In this document: piece by piece, positions 9,582 through 16,280 of the stretch
Position numbering within the stretch: the stretch's first letter is position 1
How the letters are laid out: the number at the start of each line of letters is the position of its first letter
NCBI GenBank assembly: GCA_036380835.1
Contig: DASVDZ010000007.1
Coordinates: 34,436-98,435 of the forward strand
Length of the DNA: 64,000 bases
Direction: 5' to 3'
Origin: DASQJL01 sp036380835
GTDB taxonomy: Bacteria > Eisenbacteria > RBG-16-71-46 > SZUA-252
The notes under the pieces: model-generated
Seen by the model: only the letters and a program-made list of their open reading frames with translations
Databases searched by the model: none
What the model was told of the DNA's origin: nothing
Program-made: the position numbers and the translations under genes

Positions 9582-10099
9582 TGGGTCTCGACCTCCTGCT
9601 TCTCCTTCGGCTCGAGCGGAGCGAGCGAGAACCGGTTCAGCTCCGCGAACTGGAGCTGGTCGATCAGGTTCACCATGTACTTGTACTTCGCGTCCCGGTC
9701 GATCTTGACGAGGACGACGAGCTTGGGATTCGCCTTGCCCTCCTTGGCGAAGAGCGTCTCGAGGTCGCTGAACTTCTCTTCCTCGAACTTCGGCATGTCG
9801 CCGATCTTCCAGAAGGCGCGCACGTTCTCGCCCTGCTGGCCCGCGGGGGCGACGACCCGCAGGGTCATGACGTTCGATTGGGCGATCTCGACCTTCGCCT
9901 TGGGATCGGGCGGCAGGTTGATCTCCAATGCCTGCGGCTTCCGGAAGACGGTCGTGCACATGAAGAAGATGAGGAGCAGGAACGCGACGTCGACCATCGG
10001 GGTCATGTCGATCTTGATCCCGATGCGCTTCGGCTGGCGCCGCCGCATCCCTCCTTTCTTCTTTTTGCCTGATGCTTCGGGGGTATCTACCGCACCCAT
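9578..10099 (-). CDS. ExbD/TolR biopolymer transport protein (cluster A, second)
   Basis: 173 aa, longer than usual for ExbD (about 140). A Lys-rich cytoplasmic N-terminus (GKKKKGG) precedes KRIGIKIDMTPMVDVAFLLL, which contains the channel aspartate in MVDVAFLL. The periplasmic domain has an insertion before the final beta-alpha-beta unit (LVVLVKIDRDAKYKYMVNLI). The ATG at 10099 is 34 nt downstream of the previous exbD. Its C-terminus overlaps the TonB start. With its partner it shares nearly identical first-helix sequence, unlike the cluster B ExbDs. Confidence 0.9.
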   Translation of the reverse strand: MGAVDTPEASGKKKKGGMRRRQPKRIGIKIDMTPMVDVAFLLLIFFMCTTVFRKPQALEINLPPDPKAKVEIAQSNVMTLRVVAPAGQQGENVRAFWKIGDMPKFEEEKFSDLETLFAKEGKANPKLVVLVKIDRDAKYKYMVNLIDQLQFAELNRFSLAPLEPKEKQEVETQ

Positions 10100-10133
10100 G
10101 GTCGGGCTGCTCCTTCTCTATGGCCCCGTTCGG

Positions 10134-10580
10134 CTACTTCTCGTGAAGCGCGCTCTTCTTGCTCGCGACCAGCTCCGTCACGAGGCTGAAGGTGATCGTG
10201 TTGGTCTTCTGCATGATGGCCATGACGTCTTCCATCGTGCCGTAGTTCGATTCCTGATCCGCCTTGATCGCCACCCTCAGACGGGGGTTCCGTCGCCTTT
10301 GGTCGAGGACGAGGTTCTCCAGGCTCGTGAGATCGGTGAACTCCTGCGGGTTCTTCCCGATCTGCCACAGGAGCTGGTTGTCCTTGGATATGGCGAGCAC
10401 GAACACGTCCGACTCCGGCACCTTGAGGTTCGAGTGGCTGTCCGGCAGGTTGATCGGAACCTTCTGGGGAGGATCGAACTGGGACGTCGACATGAAGAAG
10501 ATGAGCAGGAGGAAGGCGACGTCGACCATCGGCGTCATGTCGATCCGGATGCCGATCCGCTTGAGCTTCTTGGCGGCCAT
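10134..10580 (-). CDS. ExbD/TolR biopolymer transport protein (cluster A, first)
   Basis: 148 aa. Begins MAAKKLKRIGIRIDMTPMVD, with the membrane helix carrying the proton-path aspartate in MVDVAFLLLIFF. The periplasmic part includes LRVAIKADQESNYGTMEDVM, the typical ExbD alpha-beta element. It starts one base after the ExbB stop, and is the first of two consecutive exbD genes. It should form the ExbB5-ExbD2-type motor with the products on either side. Confidence 0.92.
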   Translation of the reverse strand: MAAKKLKRIGIRIDMTPMVDVAFLLLIFFMSTSQFDPPQKVPINLPDSHSNLKVPESDVFVLAISKDNQLLWQIGKNPQEFTDLTSLENLVLDQRRRNPRLRVAIKADQESNYGTMEDVMAIMQKTNTITFSLVTELVASKKSALHEK

Positions 10581-10581
10581 G

Positions 10582-11304
10582 TTACTTCGACGCTTCCTTC
10601 AGGGCGAGCACCTCGATCACCTCGAGCGTGGCCTCGTCCATCCCGTAGTTGAAGTTGTCGATCATCGTCACGAACACGTTGTAGAGGACGATCGAGAAGA
10701 TGGCGACGAACAGTCCGCCGGCGGTGTTGATGAGCGCCTCGGAGATACCGACCGCCAGCTTGACCGCGTCCACCGAGCCGGTATGGCCGAGCGCCGCGAA
10801 CGAGCGGATCATCCCGATGACCGTGCCGAGGAGTCCCACCATCGTCGCGATCGAGGCGATCGTCGCGAGGGCGATCAGGTTCCGCTCGAGGAGCGGCACC
10901 TCGAGCATGTTCGCCTCTTCCATCGCCTTCTGCACTTCCTGGAGCTTCGCCTGGCGGTCGAGCGATCCGGTCCGGATCACGGCGTACCGGTCGAGCCCGG
11001 CGCGCAGCACGTTCGCGAGCGATCCGCGCTGCTTGGAGCAGAGATCGGCGGCGCCCTCGACGTCCATCTGGTCGATCTTCTGGCGAAGCTTCCGCATGAA
11101 GGTCGGCGACGGCTCCTTGCCGCGGGCGCGCGTCAGCGTGAAGAGACGCTCGAGCGTGAACGTCACCGACATGATCGAGAGCATGATCAACCCGGCGACG
11201 AGGGGCCCTCCCTGCTTGATGTAATCGGGCAGGAACTGGTAGATGACGATCGCGATCGTGAGGGCGATCACCGCGACAATTGTGACGAACAGACCCTGTC
11301 TCAC
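10582..11304 (-). CDS. ExbB/TolQ/MotA-family proton channel (cluster A)
   Basis: 240 aa. Membrane helices near residues 6-24, 33-55, 143-168 (ATMVGLLGTVIGMIRSF) and 187-212 (GISEALINTAAGG-type motif, here INTAGGLFVAIF). The large cytoplasmic loop between helices two and three is basic and helical. The start is GTG at 11304 with GGGAGG seven bases upstream, so unlike the cluster B exbB this gene has a normal ribosome binding site. It heads exbB-exbD-exbD-tonB-tonB. Confidence 0.93.
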   Translation of the reverse strand: MRQGLFVTIVAVIALTIAIVIYQFLPDYIKQGGPLVAGLIMLSIMSVTFTLERLFTLTRARGKEPSPTFMRKLRQKIDQMDVEGAADLCSKQRGSLANVLRAGLDRYAVIRTGSLDRQAKLQEVQKAMEEANMLEVPLLERNLIALATIASIATMVGLLGTVIGMIRSFAALGHTGSVDAVKLAVGISEALINTAGGLFVAIFSIVLYNVFVTMIDNFNYGMDEATLEVIEVLALKEASK

Positions 11305-11409
11305 TGCATGTCCTCCCTTGGATGACGTAACGTCCCGCGCATCGTGCCGATGCGTCGCGCCCTACCCGGCTCGCCGCGGCGTCCGCGTGGTCCGTTGGGC
11401 CGGCCTGAA

Positions 11410-11439
11410 AGTATGCCCCAGCGGCCTTCCGCCGGGCAA
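11410..11439 (-). promoter_or_regulatory. possible promoter of ExbB cluster A
   Basis: Minus strand TTGCCC (11439-11434), 18-nt spacer, CATACT (11415-11410), in the 151-nt gap between the STAS gene and exbB. Match to consensus is moderate, and readthrough from the PstS-TPR-STAS genes is equally possible. Confidence 0.35.
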
Positions 11440-11455
11440 CCCCCCGTTCCTCCGT

Positions 11456-11794
11456 CTACTTGAAGCTCTTGATCGCCTCTTCCTCGGTCTCGTAGGTCTC
11501 GAAGACCAGCGAGAGCTTCGTCACGACGAAAATGTTCTGGATCTTCTTGTCCACGGCCGCGAGCTTGAGCTGGGCCCCGCGCTTGGCGTAGTTGCTGTGG
11601 CCCGCGATCAATACCCCCAGCGACACGCTGTTCATGAACGTCGTTTGGCCCAGGTTGATCAGGAGCTTCCGGTTTCCGGCCTCGGAAAGCTCCTTGATCT
11701 TCGCTTGCAGCTCGTCCGTCTCCTTGCCCCCGAGGAGCATCCCCTTGGGCGCCAGGATCGTGACGTCCCCGGACGTCCGGACTTCCAAACTCAT
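11456..11794 (-). CDS. STAS-domain protein (anti-anti-sigma factor type)
   Basis: 112 aa, a complete single STAS domain of the SpoIIAA/RsbV kind. The phosphorylation loop reads FMNSVSLGVL (residues 53-62). Aligned with the usual D-S-[ST]-G, the phosphorylatable serine (Ser56) is kept, but the preceding Asp is Asn and the following Ser/Thr-Gly is Val-Ser. GGGAGG lies four bases before the ATG at 11794. No partner kinase or phosphatase is encoded nearby; it sits between a TPR protein and the ExbB cluster. It could act in partner switching or be a structural adaptor of the membrane complex; the sequence does not decide. Confidence 0.8.
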   Translation of the reverse strand: MSLEVRTSGDVTILAPKGMLLGGKETDELQAKIKELSEAGNRKLLINLGQTTFMNSVSLGVLIAGHSNYAKRGAQLKLAAVDKKIQNIFVVTKLSLVFETYETEEEAIKSFK

Positions 11795-11837
11795 CGTGCC
11801 TCCCTATCCGCGGCGCGTGGCCGCACGGTCGTGATCA

Positions 11838-13667
11838 CTACTGCCCCGAGGCGGCGCTCGAGCGCCGTTGCTGCACCTGTTCTTCCCACTTCCGAATGAT
11901 GTCCAAGCCCCGAGAGGCCTCCTGGTTGGTCGGATCGAGCTCCAGCGCCTTGTTGAATTCGGCCTTCGCCCGGGTCTGGTCCTTGCACTTGGAGTACGCC
12001 TGCGCGAGCCAGATGTGGCCTTGGACGTGGTCGGGCTCGGTGACGGTCGCGCGAGAGAGCCAGTCGAGCGCGTCGGCGCAATTGTCCATCAGGAGGAGCG
12101 AGAGTCCCGCTCCCCGCATCGCGTCGCCGCTCGCGCTGTCGGCCTGCGCGGCTCGCTGGAACGATTCGAGCGCCACGGGGAGCGAATCGGGCTCCATGCT
12201 GAGGAGCGTCTGCCCGATCCAGATCTGCGCCTGCACCTGCTTCGGATTCAAGGCGACGGCGCGCCTCAAGATCTCGATCGCCTCCGACTTCTTCCCCGAC
12301 TGGAGCTTGCAGAGGCCCAGGTTCAGGATCGCCGGAACGAAGGTGGAGTCGGCGCGGAGCACCCGCTCGAAGAACGGCGTGGCGCCGTCGTAATCGCGCC
12401 GCGCGAAGAAGAGGAAGCCGAGCTGGAAGTTGGCGTCGCGGGCCTTCGTGGAGTCCTCCTCCACCGCCTTCTCGAGGAGGGGGACCGCCTTGGCCGAATC
12501 CTGGTTCGCCACGTAGAGGGTCCCGATCTTGAGCTTCTCCTCGGGCGTCAGCGAGTCGGCCATCGAGGCGTACTTGTCGCACGTCGCGAGCGCCTCGTCG
12601 TGGTACGTGGCGCTCTGCTCCGCGTAGAGGCGGCACAGCGTCCCGAGCACCTCCGCCACGTTGGGCTTCAGGTCGTTCGCCTTCTCGAGGATGCCGATCG
12701 CGCTCTGGCGGTCGCCCGGGATGCGGCTCTTCGCGAGCGCGCCCCCCAGCTCGAGGAAACCCTCGTAGTCGTCGGGCTTCAGGTCGGTGTACCTCCGGAA
12801 CTTCTCGACCGCGTCCTCCGGGCGGCTCGCGCGGGCGAAGAGGCGGCCCGCCTCGAGGAGCGCGGGCGTGTACGTCGAGTCCTCGGTGGTCGCGCTCTGG
12901 AACTCGCGAAGGCCCGCGTTGAACTCGTTCATGCCGACCAGCGCCTTGCCGTACAGGTAGTGGACCTCGGGATTGTGCGGATCGAGCTCGGTCGCCTTGC
13001 CGTACTCCGGAGCGGCGAGCACGGGGATCTTCTTCCGCGTGTAGAAGCCGCCCAGGTCGAGGCGGACGCGCAGATTGTTGGGGTCGGTCTCGCGGGCGCG
13101 GATGAAGAGCTCCTCGGCCTGCTTCAGGTCCCCCTTCCCCTCCAGCGCGAGCGCCGTGCCGGCGAGGAAGAGGGCGCGGGCCTGCTTGAGCAGCGTTCCC
13201 TTCCGGAAGATCTTCTCCGCGTCGTCGAACTTCTTGTCCTTCAGATAGGCCTGGCCGAGCGAGTAGAGCGCGGCCGGATCCTTGGGATCGTACTTGACGG
13301 CCAGCTCGAGGCGCTCGGTCCCCTCGGCGAGCTTGCCCTGCTTGCGGAGGAGGTTCCCCAGGCCGGTCAGCGCCTCCGCGTACTTGGGATTCACCCGGAT
13401 CGCCGTCTCGTACTCGGCGCGCGCGCTGTCGGCCGATCCCATCCGCTCGAGGGCCGACGCGATGTAGTAGTGCGGCCGCGGGCTCTGCGGATCGAGCCGC
13501 TCGGCCTCGGTGAAGGCGGCGAGCGCGTCCTGGTTCTTTCCGTCCTTGAGCGCGGTGACCCCCTTCTTGATGAGGTCGGCGGACGACAGCGCCCAGGCCG
13601 CCGACGCCGAGAGCGTCACCGAGAGCAGCACGATCCAGGAAAGAAGACGGCGGCGGGCGCGGTTCAC
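11838..13667 (-). CDS. large tetratricopeptide-repeat protein, exported
   Basis: 609 aa. An Arg-rich start and a hydrophobic core (SWIVLLSVTLSASAAWAL) form a signal peptide ending near residue 27. The rest is more than ten consecutive TPR units (A..YY/L..AL..P..A motifs, for example PHYYIASALERMGSADSARA) through about residue 595. GTG at 13667 overlaps the stop of the PstS-like gene (GTGA). It is probably periplasmic and a scaffold for protein contacts. The co-directional PstS-like, TPR, STAS and ExbB-ExbD-TonB genes suggest one functional unit. Confidence 0.85.
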   Translation of the reverse strand: MNRARRRLLSWIVLLSVTLSASAAWALSSADLIKKGVTALKDGKNQDALAAFTEAERLDPQSPRPHYYIASALERMGSADSARAEYETAIRVNPKYAEALTGLGNLLRKQGKLAEGTERLELAVKYDPKDPAALYSLGQAYLKDKKFDDAEKIFRKGTLLKQARALFLAGTALALEGKGDLKQAEELFIRARETDPNNLRVRLDLGGFYTRKKIPVLAAPEYGKATELDPHNPEVHYLYGKALVGMNEFNAGLREFQSATTEDSTYTPALLEAGRLFARASRPEDAVEKFRRYTDLKPDDYEGFLELGGALAKSRIPGDRQSAIGILEKANDLKPNVAEVLGTLCRLYAEQSATYHDEALATCDKYASMADSLTPEEKLKIGTLYVANQDSAKAVPLLEKAVEEDSTKARDANFQLGFLFFARRDYDGATPFFERVLRADSTFVPAILNLGLCKLQSGKKSEAIEILRRAVALNPKQVQAQIWIGQTLLSMEPDSLPVALESFQRAAQADSASGDAMRGAGLSLLLMDNCADALDWLSRATVTEPDHVQGHIWLAQAYSKCKDQTRAKAEFNKALELDPTNQEASRGLDIIRKWEEQVQQRRSSAASGQ

Positions 13668-14581
13668 TCTGCCTCCTCTGCGGTCCGAACGATGCGAACG
13701 GGAACGGTCGCGGGGGCGTAGCCGAGGCGCGCGACGATGCCCTGCCCGTCCATGCCCGAGATGAAATTGACGAGATCCGACGCCGTGCGCCGCGGCTTCG
13801 CGGGCGTCGCGAGCGACACCGGCCGCAGCAGGGGATAGCTCTTGTCGAGGATCGACTCCCGGGTCAGGGAGACGTAGGGAAGGCCTTTGGCCTGCGAGAC
13901 GCGGAGGACGCGCACGCGGGTGTCCGCGAACGGCCGCGAGACGCAACCGATGGCGCCCGGATGGGAGGCGACCGCGTCCACGACCTCCCGCTCGCTCGGG
14001 GGCGCGTAGATCGTCGCGGCGTACTTGCCGCCGGCCAGGAGCGTCTGCTCGAGGTAGCCGTACATGCCGAGGCGCGGGTCGCTGGTCAAAGCGACGATCG
14101 CGCCGCCGCCCCGCCAGCCGAGGGCGCCCCACCCGGTCAGCTCGCCGCCGTAGATCTGCGCGAGCTCCGTGCGGGAGACCTGTTCGATCGGGGAGGCCGG
14201 GTTCACGATGACCGCCACGGCGTCCCACGCGACGGTGTACGCCGCGAGGCCGTCGCGGCGCACCGCCGCCTGCACCTCGGGATCGGTGAGATCACGCATC
14301 AGCACGGACATCGCCACGTCTCCATTGACCAACTGCTCCATTCCTTCCGCCGACCCGTCGGCTTCGATGCGGATCGAGTCCGCGTCCGGATAGCGATCCC
14401 GAAACGCGAGGACTTCCGCCCGAAGGAGCGGGGCGACGTATTCGGCGCCGGCTAGAACGACCGGAACGGAGGGGGTTACGCGCGGGGGGGACGACTTCGC
14501 GCAGCTGCCGCCGACCAAGGCGACGAGCAGCAGGGCCGTCGCATGAATCCGGGCGATTCGCGCCCGGTCAGCACCACTCAC
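13664..14581 (-). CDS. PstS-like substrate-binding lipoprotein
   Basis: 305 aa. A signal sequence ends at a cysteine (VALVGGSC, residue 27), consistent with a lipoprotein. The body is a PBP-like (PstS-type) fold: VVLAGAEYVAPLLRAEV at the start, the IEADGSAEGMEQLVNGDV loop and VAVIVNPASPIEQVSRTEL, a hallmark of this family. No PstCAB permease genes are nearby, so its job is likely not classical phosphate uptake; it is instead coupled (GTGA) to the TPR gene. The GTG start at 14581 lies six bases after a -10 box and has no Shine-Dalgarno sequence. Confidence 0.82.
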   Translation of the reverse strand: MSGADRARIARIHATALLLVALVGGSCAKSSPPRVTPSVPVVLAGAEYVAPLLRAEVLAFRDRYPDADSIRIEADGSAEGMEQLVNGDVAMSVLMRDLTDPEVQAAVRRDGLAAYTVAWDAVAVIVNPASPIEQVSRTELAQIYGGELTGWGALGWRGGGAIVALTSDPRLGMYGYLEQTLLAGGKYAATIYAPPSEREVVDAVASHPGAIGCVSRPFADTRVRVLRVSQAKGLPYVSLTRESILDKSYPLLRPVSLATPAKPRRTASDLVNFISGMDGQGIVARLGYAPATVPVRIVRTAEEAE

Positions 14582-14587
14582 GCTGCC

Positions 14588-14616
14588 AGACTAAAGGTCC
14601 TGGGAACCCCTGTCAA
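14588..14616 (-). promoter_or_regulatory. sigma-70-like promoter of the PstS-TPR-STAS-Exb region
   Basis: Minus strand TTGACA (14616-14611), 17-nt spacer, TAGTCT (14593-14588), then six bases and the GTG of the PstS-like gene. The predicted +1 coincides with the G of the start codon. Confidence 0.65.
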
Positions 14617-14768
14617 CGCCTAGACTTCCTACGATTCCGCCACGGCGCCTGCCGGGGCGCTTTCCTATCGAAGAAGTACCCCGAACGGAGGCCGCTAATT
14701 CCCGTTGCGAGTGCCCCGGCGCCGCTTTCGTGGCCCGGCGCGCGCATCGACGCGGCTCCTCCCGGCGC

Positions 14769-14793
14769 AAAAACGCCACCCCATCGGGGTGGC
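14769..14793 (-). terminator. rho-independent terminator behind asnS
   Basis: Perfect 8-bp inverted repeat GCCACCCC / GGGGTGGC (14775-14782 and 14786-14793) with a 3-nt loop. On the minus strand it is followed by one G and five T (14773-14769). It ends transcription of asnS, 76 nt behind its stop codon, and of any RNA started at the promoter at 14826-14854. Confidence 0.8.
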
Positions 14794-14821
14794 TTCGCAA
14801 CCCATAGCGATTGCAAGAGAT
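14769..14821 (-). ncRNA. possible small RNA of about 50 nt
   Basis: A promoter (14826-14854) and an intrinsic terminator (14769-14793) on the minus strand bracket about 50 nt. No good open reading frame fits: one 67-codon frame beginning with TTG at 14816 runs through the terminator stem and has no recognisable product. The stretch 14582-14868 has otherwise no gene. An alternative is that the terminator serves asnS only and the promoter match is chance. Confidence 0.35.
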
Positions 14822-14825
14822 CGGG

Positions 14826-14854
14826 AACGTACTGGCGGTGCCCCGAGGTGTCAA
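14826..14854 (-). promoter_or_regulatory. promoter-like element downstream of asnS
   Basis: Minus strand TTGACA (14854-14849), 17-nt spacer, TACGTT (14831-14826). It lies between the asnS stop and the terminator, so it would drive only a short RNA. Confidence 0.45.
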
Positions 14855-14868
14855 TCAGAAACTGGCCG

Positions 14869-16166
14869 CTACGGACGCAGGCGATGGAGCATCCGCGGGA
14901 ACGGAATCGTCTCGCGCACGTGCTCGATGCCGCAGATCCAGGTCAGCGCGCGCTCGATGCCCATCCCGAATCCGCCGTGCGGCACCGATCCGTAGCGCCT
15001 GAGGTCGAGATACCACTCGAACGCCTCCAGCGGGAGCTCGTGCTCCCGGATCCGGGCGACGAGCTGCTCCAGATCGCCCTCGCGCTCGCCGCCGCCGACG
15101 ATCTCCCCGTACCCTTCGGGCGCGAGCAGGTCGCAGGAGAGCGAGAGCCGCGCGTCGTTCGGATCGCGCTTCATGTAGAGGCCTTCACCGCGGCCGGGAA
15201 GCGATGGACGAAGAACGGCCGGTCGTAGCCCTCGGTGAGCACGGTTTCGTCGGTGCCGCCGAAGTCGTTCCCGGGTTCGAACGGAAGCCCCTTGTCGACG
15301 AGCAGGCGCGCCGCGTCGTCGTAGGCCAGGCGAGGGAACGGGCGCCTCACGCGTTCGAGGGGCGCCGTGTCCCGCCCCAGGATCGCGAGCTCGGGTCGGC
15401 GCTCCTCGAGCACGCGCGCGACGATCGCCTCGACGAACCGCTCGATCAGGTCCATCACGTCCTCGAGCGTCGCGTAGGCGACCTCCGGCTCCACCATCCA
15501 GAACTCGATCAGATGGCGGCGCGTCTTCGATTTCTCGGCGCGGAACGTGGGGCCGAAGCAGTAGCTCCTGCCGAACGCCATGGCGGTCGCCTCGTTGTAG
15601 AGTTGGCCGCTCTGGGTCAGGTAGGCCTTCTCGCCGAAGTAGTCGGTCTCGAAGAGCGTCGTCGTCCCCTCGCAGGCGTTCGGGGTGAAGATCGGCGCGT
15701 CCGCGAGCACGAACCCGTCGCCGTTCAGGAAGTCGCGGCACGCGTCGACCAGGGTGTGGCGGACGCGGAGGATGGCGTGCTGGCGCTGCGACCGGATCCA
15801 GAGGTGGCGGTGGTCGAGCAGGAACGGGGTGCCGTGCTCCTTCGGCGTGATCGGGTACTCGGCGGAGGGGGCCACGATCTCGAGGTCCACGAGCGTGAGC
15901 TCGACGCCGCCCGGCGCGCGCTTGTCCTCCCGCACGAGGCCCCGGACGCGGATCGCGCTCTCCTGCGTCACCGACGCGCATCGCGCGAAGACGTCCTCCG
16001 GAAGCTCCGACTTCACGGCGACGCACTGGACGACGCCGCTCCCGTCGCGAAGCTGCACGAATTCGATCTTCCCGCTCGAGCGCCGGTTGTAGAGCCAGCC
16101 CTCGAGGAGCACCGACTGGCCGATCTTCCGGGGCAGCGCGTCGACGCGCGTCGCTTCGCGGCTCAT
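14869..16166 (-). CDS. asnS: asparaginyl-tRNA synthetase, interrupted by a one-base frameshift
   Basis: Class IIb aminoacyl-tRNA synthetase charging tRNA-Asn. Restored length 432 aa, normal for the family. An OB-fold anticodon domain (QSVLLEGWLYNRRSSGKIEF) is followed by the class II core with motif 2 (FGPTFRAEKSKTRRHLIEF). The frame from the ATG at 16166, which has GGAGGTGA five bases upstream, stops at 15171 after 331 codons. The rest, including motif 3 (GGFGMGIERAL) and the FPRMLHRLRP end, continues in another frame to 14869. The junction VKA / YMKRDPND needs a Phe codon TTC where the sequence has TC: one A (plus strand) is missing at about 15179. No slippery heptamer is present, so a sequencing or assembly error is most likely, a true mutation less so. 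Confidence 0.92.
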
Positions 16167-16245
16167 CGAATCACCTCCCATCTCCGATTCGAACGTCCGA
16201 CGTCGTCTCAAGCCGGCGAGGATACCACGCGGGGGGACATTTCCC

Positions 16246-16274
16246 TTGACCTCCGTTTCGGCGCCACCTAACGT
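16246..16274 (+). promoter_or_regulatory. sigma-70-like promoter of the plus-strand pair
   Basis: TTGACC (16246-16251), 17-nt spacer, TAACGT (16269-16274), then six bases and the GTG at 16281. It sits in the 114-nt divergent gap with asnS; the asnS side has a strong ribosome binding site but only a weak -10-like TATCCT. Confidence 0.55.
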
Positions 16275-16280
16275 GCCCGC

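Noticed and set aside
14620..14660. tRNA-Leu-like string GTGGCGGAATCGTAGG on the minus strand
   Set aside because: It resembles the acceptor/D-arm start, but no anticodon arm, T-arm or CCA end follows; chance similarity.
14613..14816. 67-codon minus-strand frame starting TTG between asnS and the PstS-like gene
   Set aside because: It runs through the terminator stem, has no ribosome binding site and no recognisable product.
15160..15190. Programmed frameshifting in asnS
   Set aside because: The junction lacks a slippery heptamer, a downstream Shine-Dalgarno-like stimulator and any reason for two products; a missing base is simpler.
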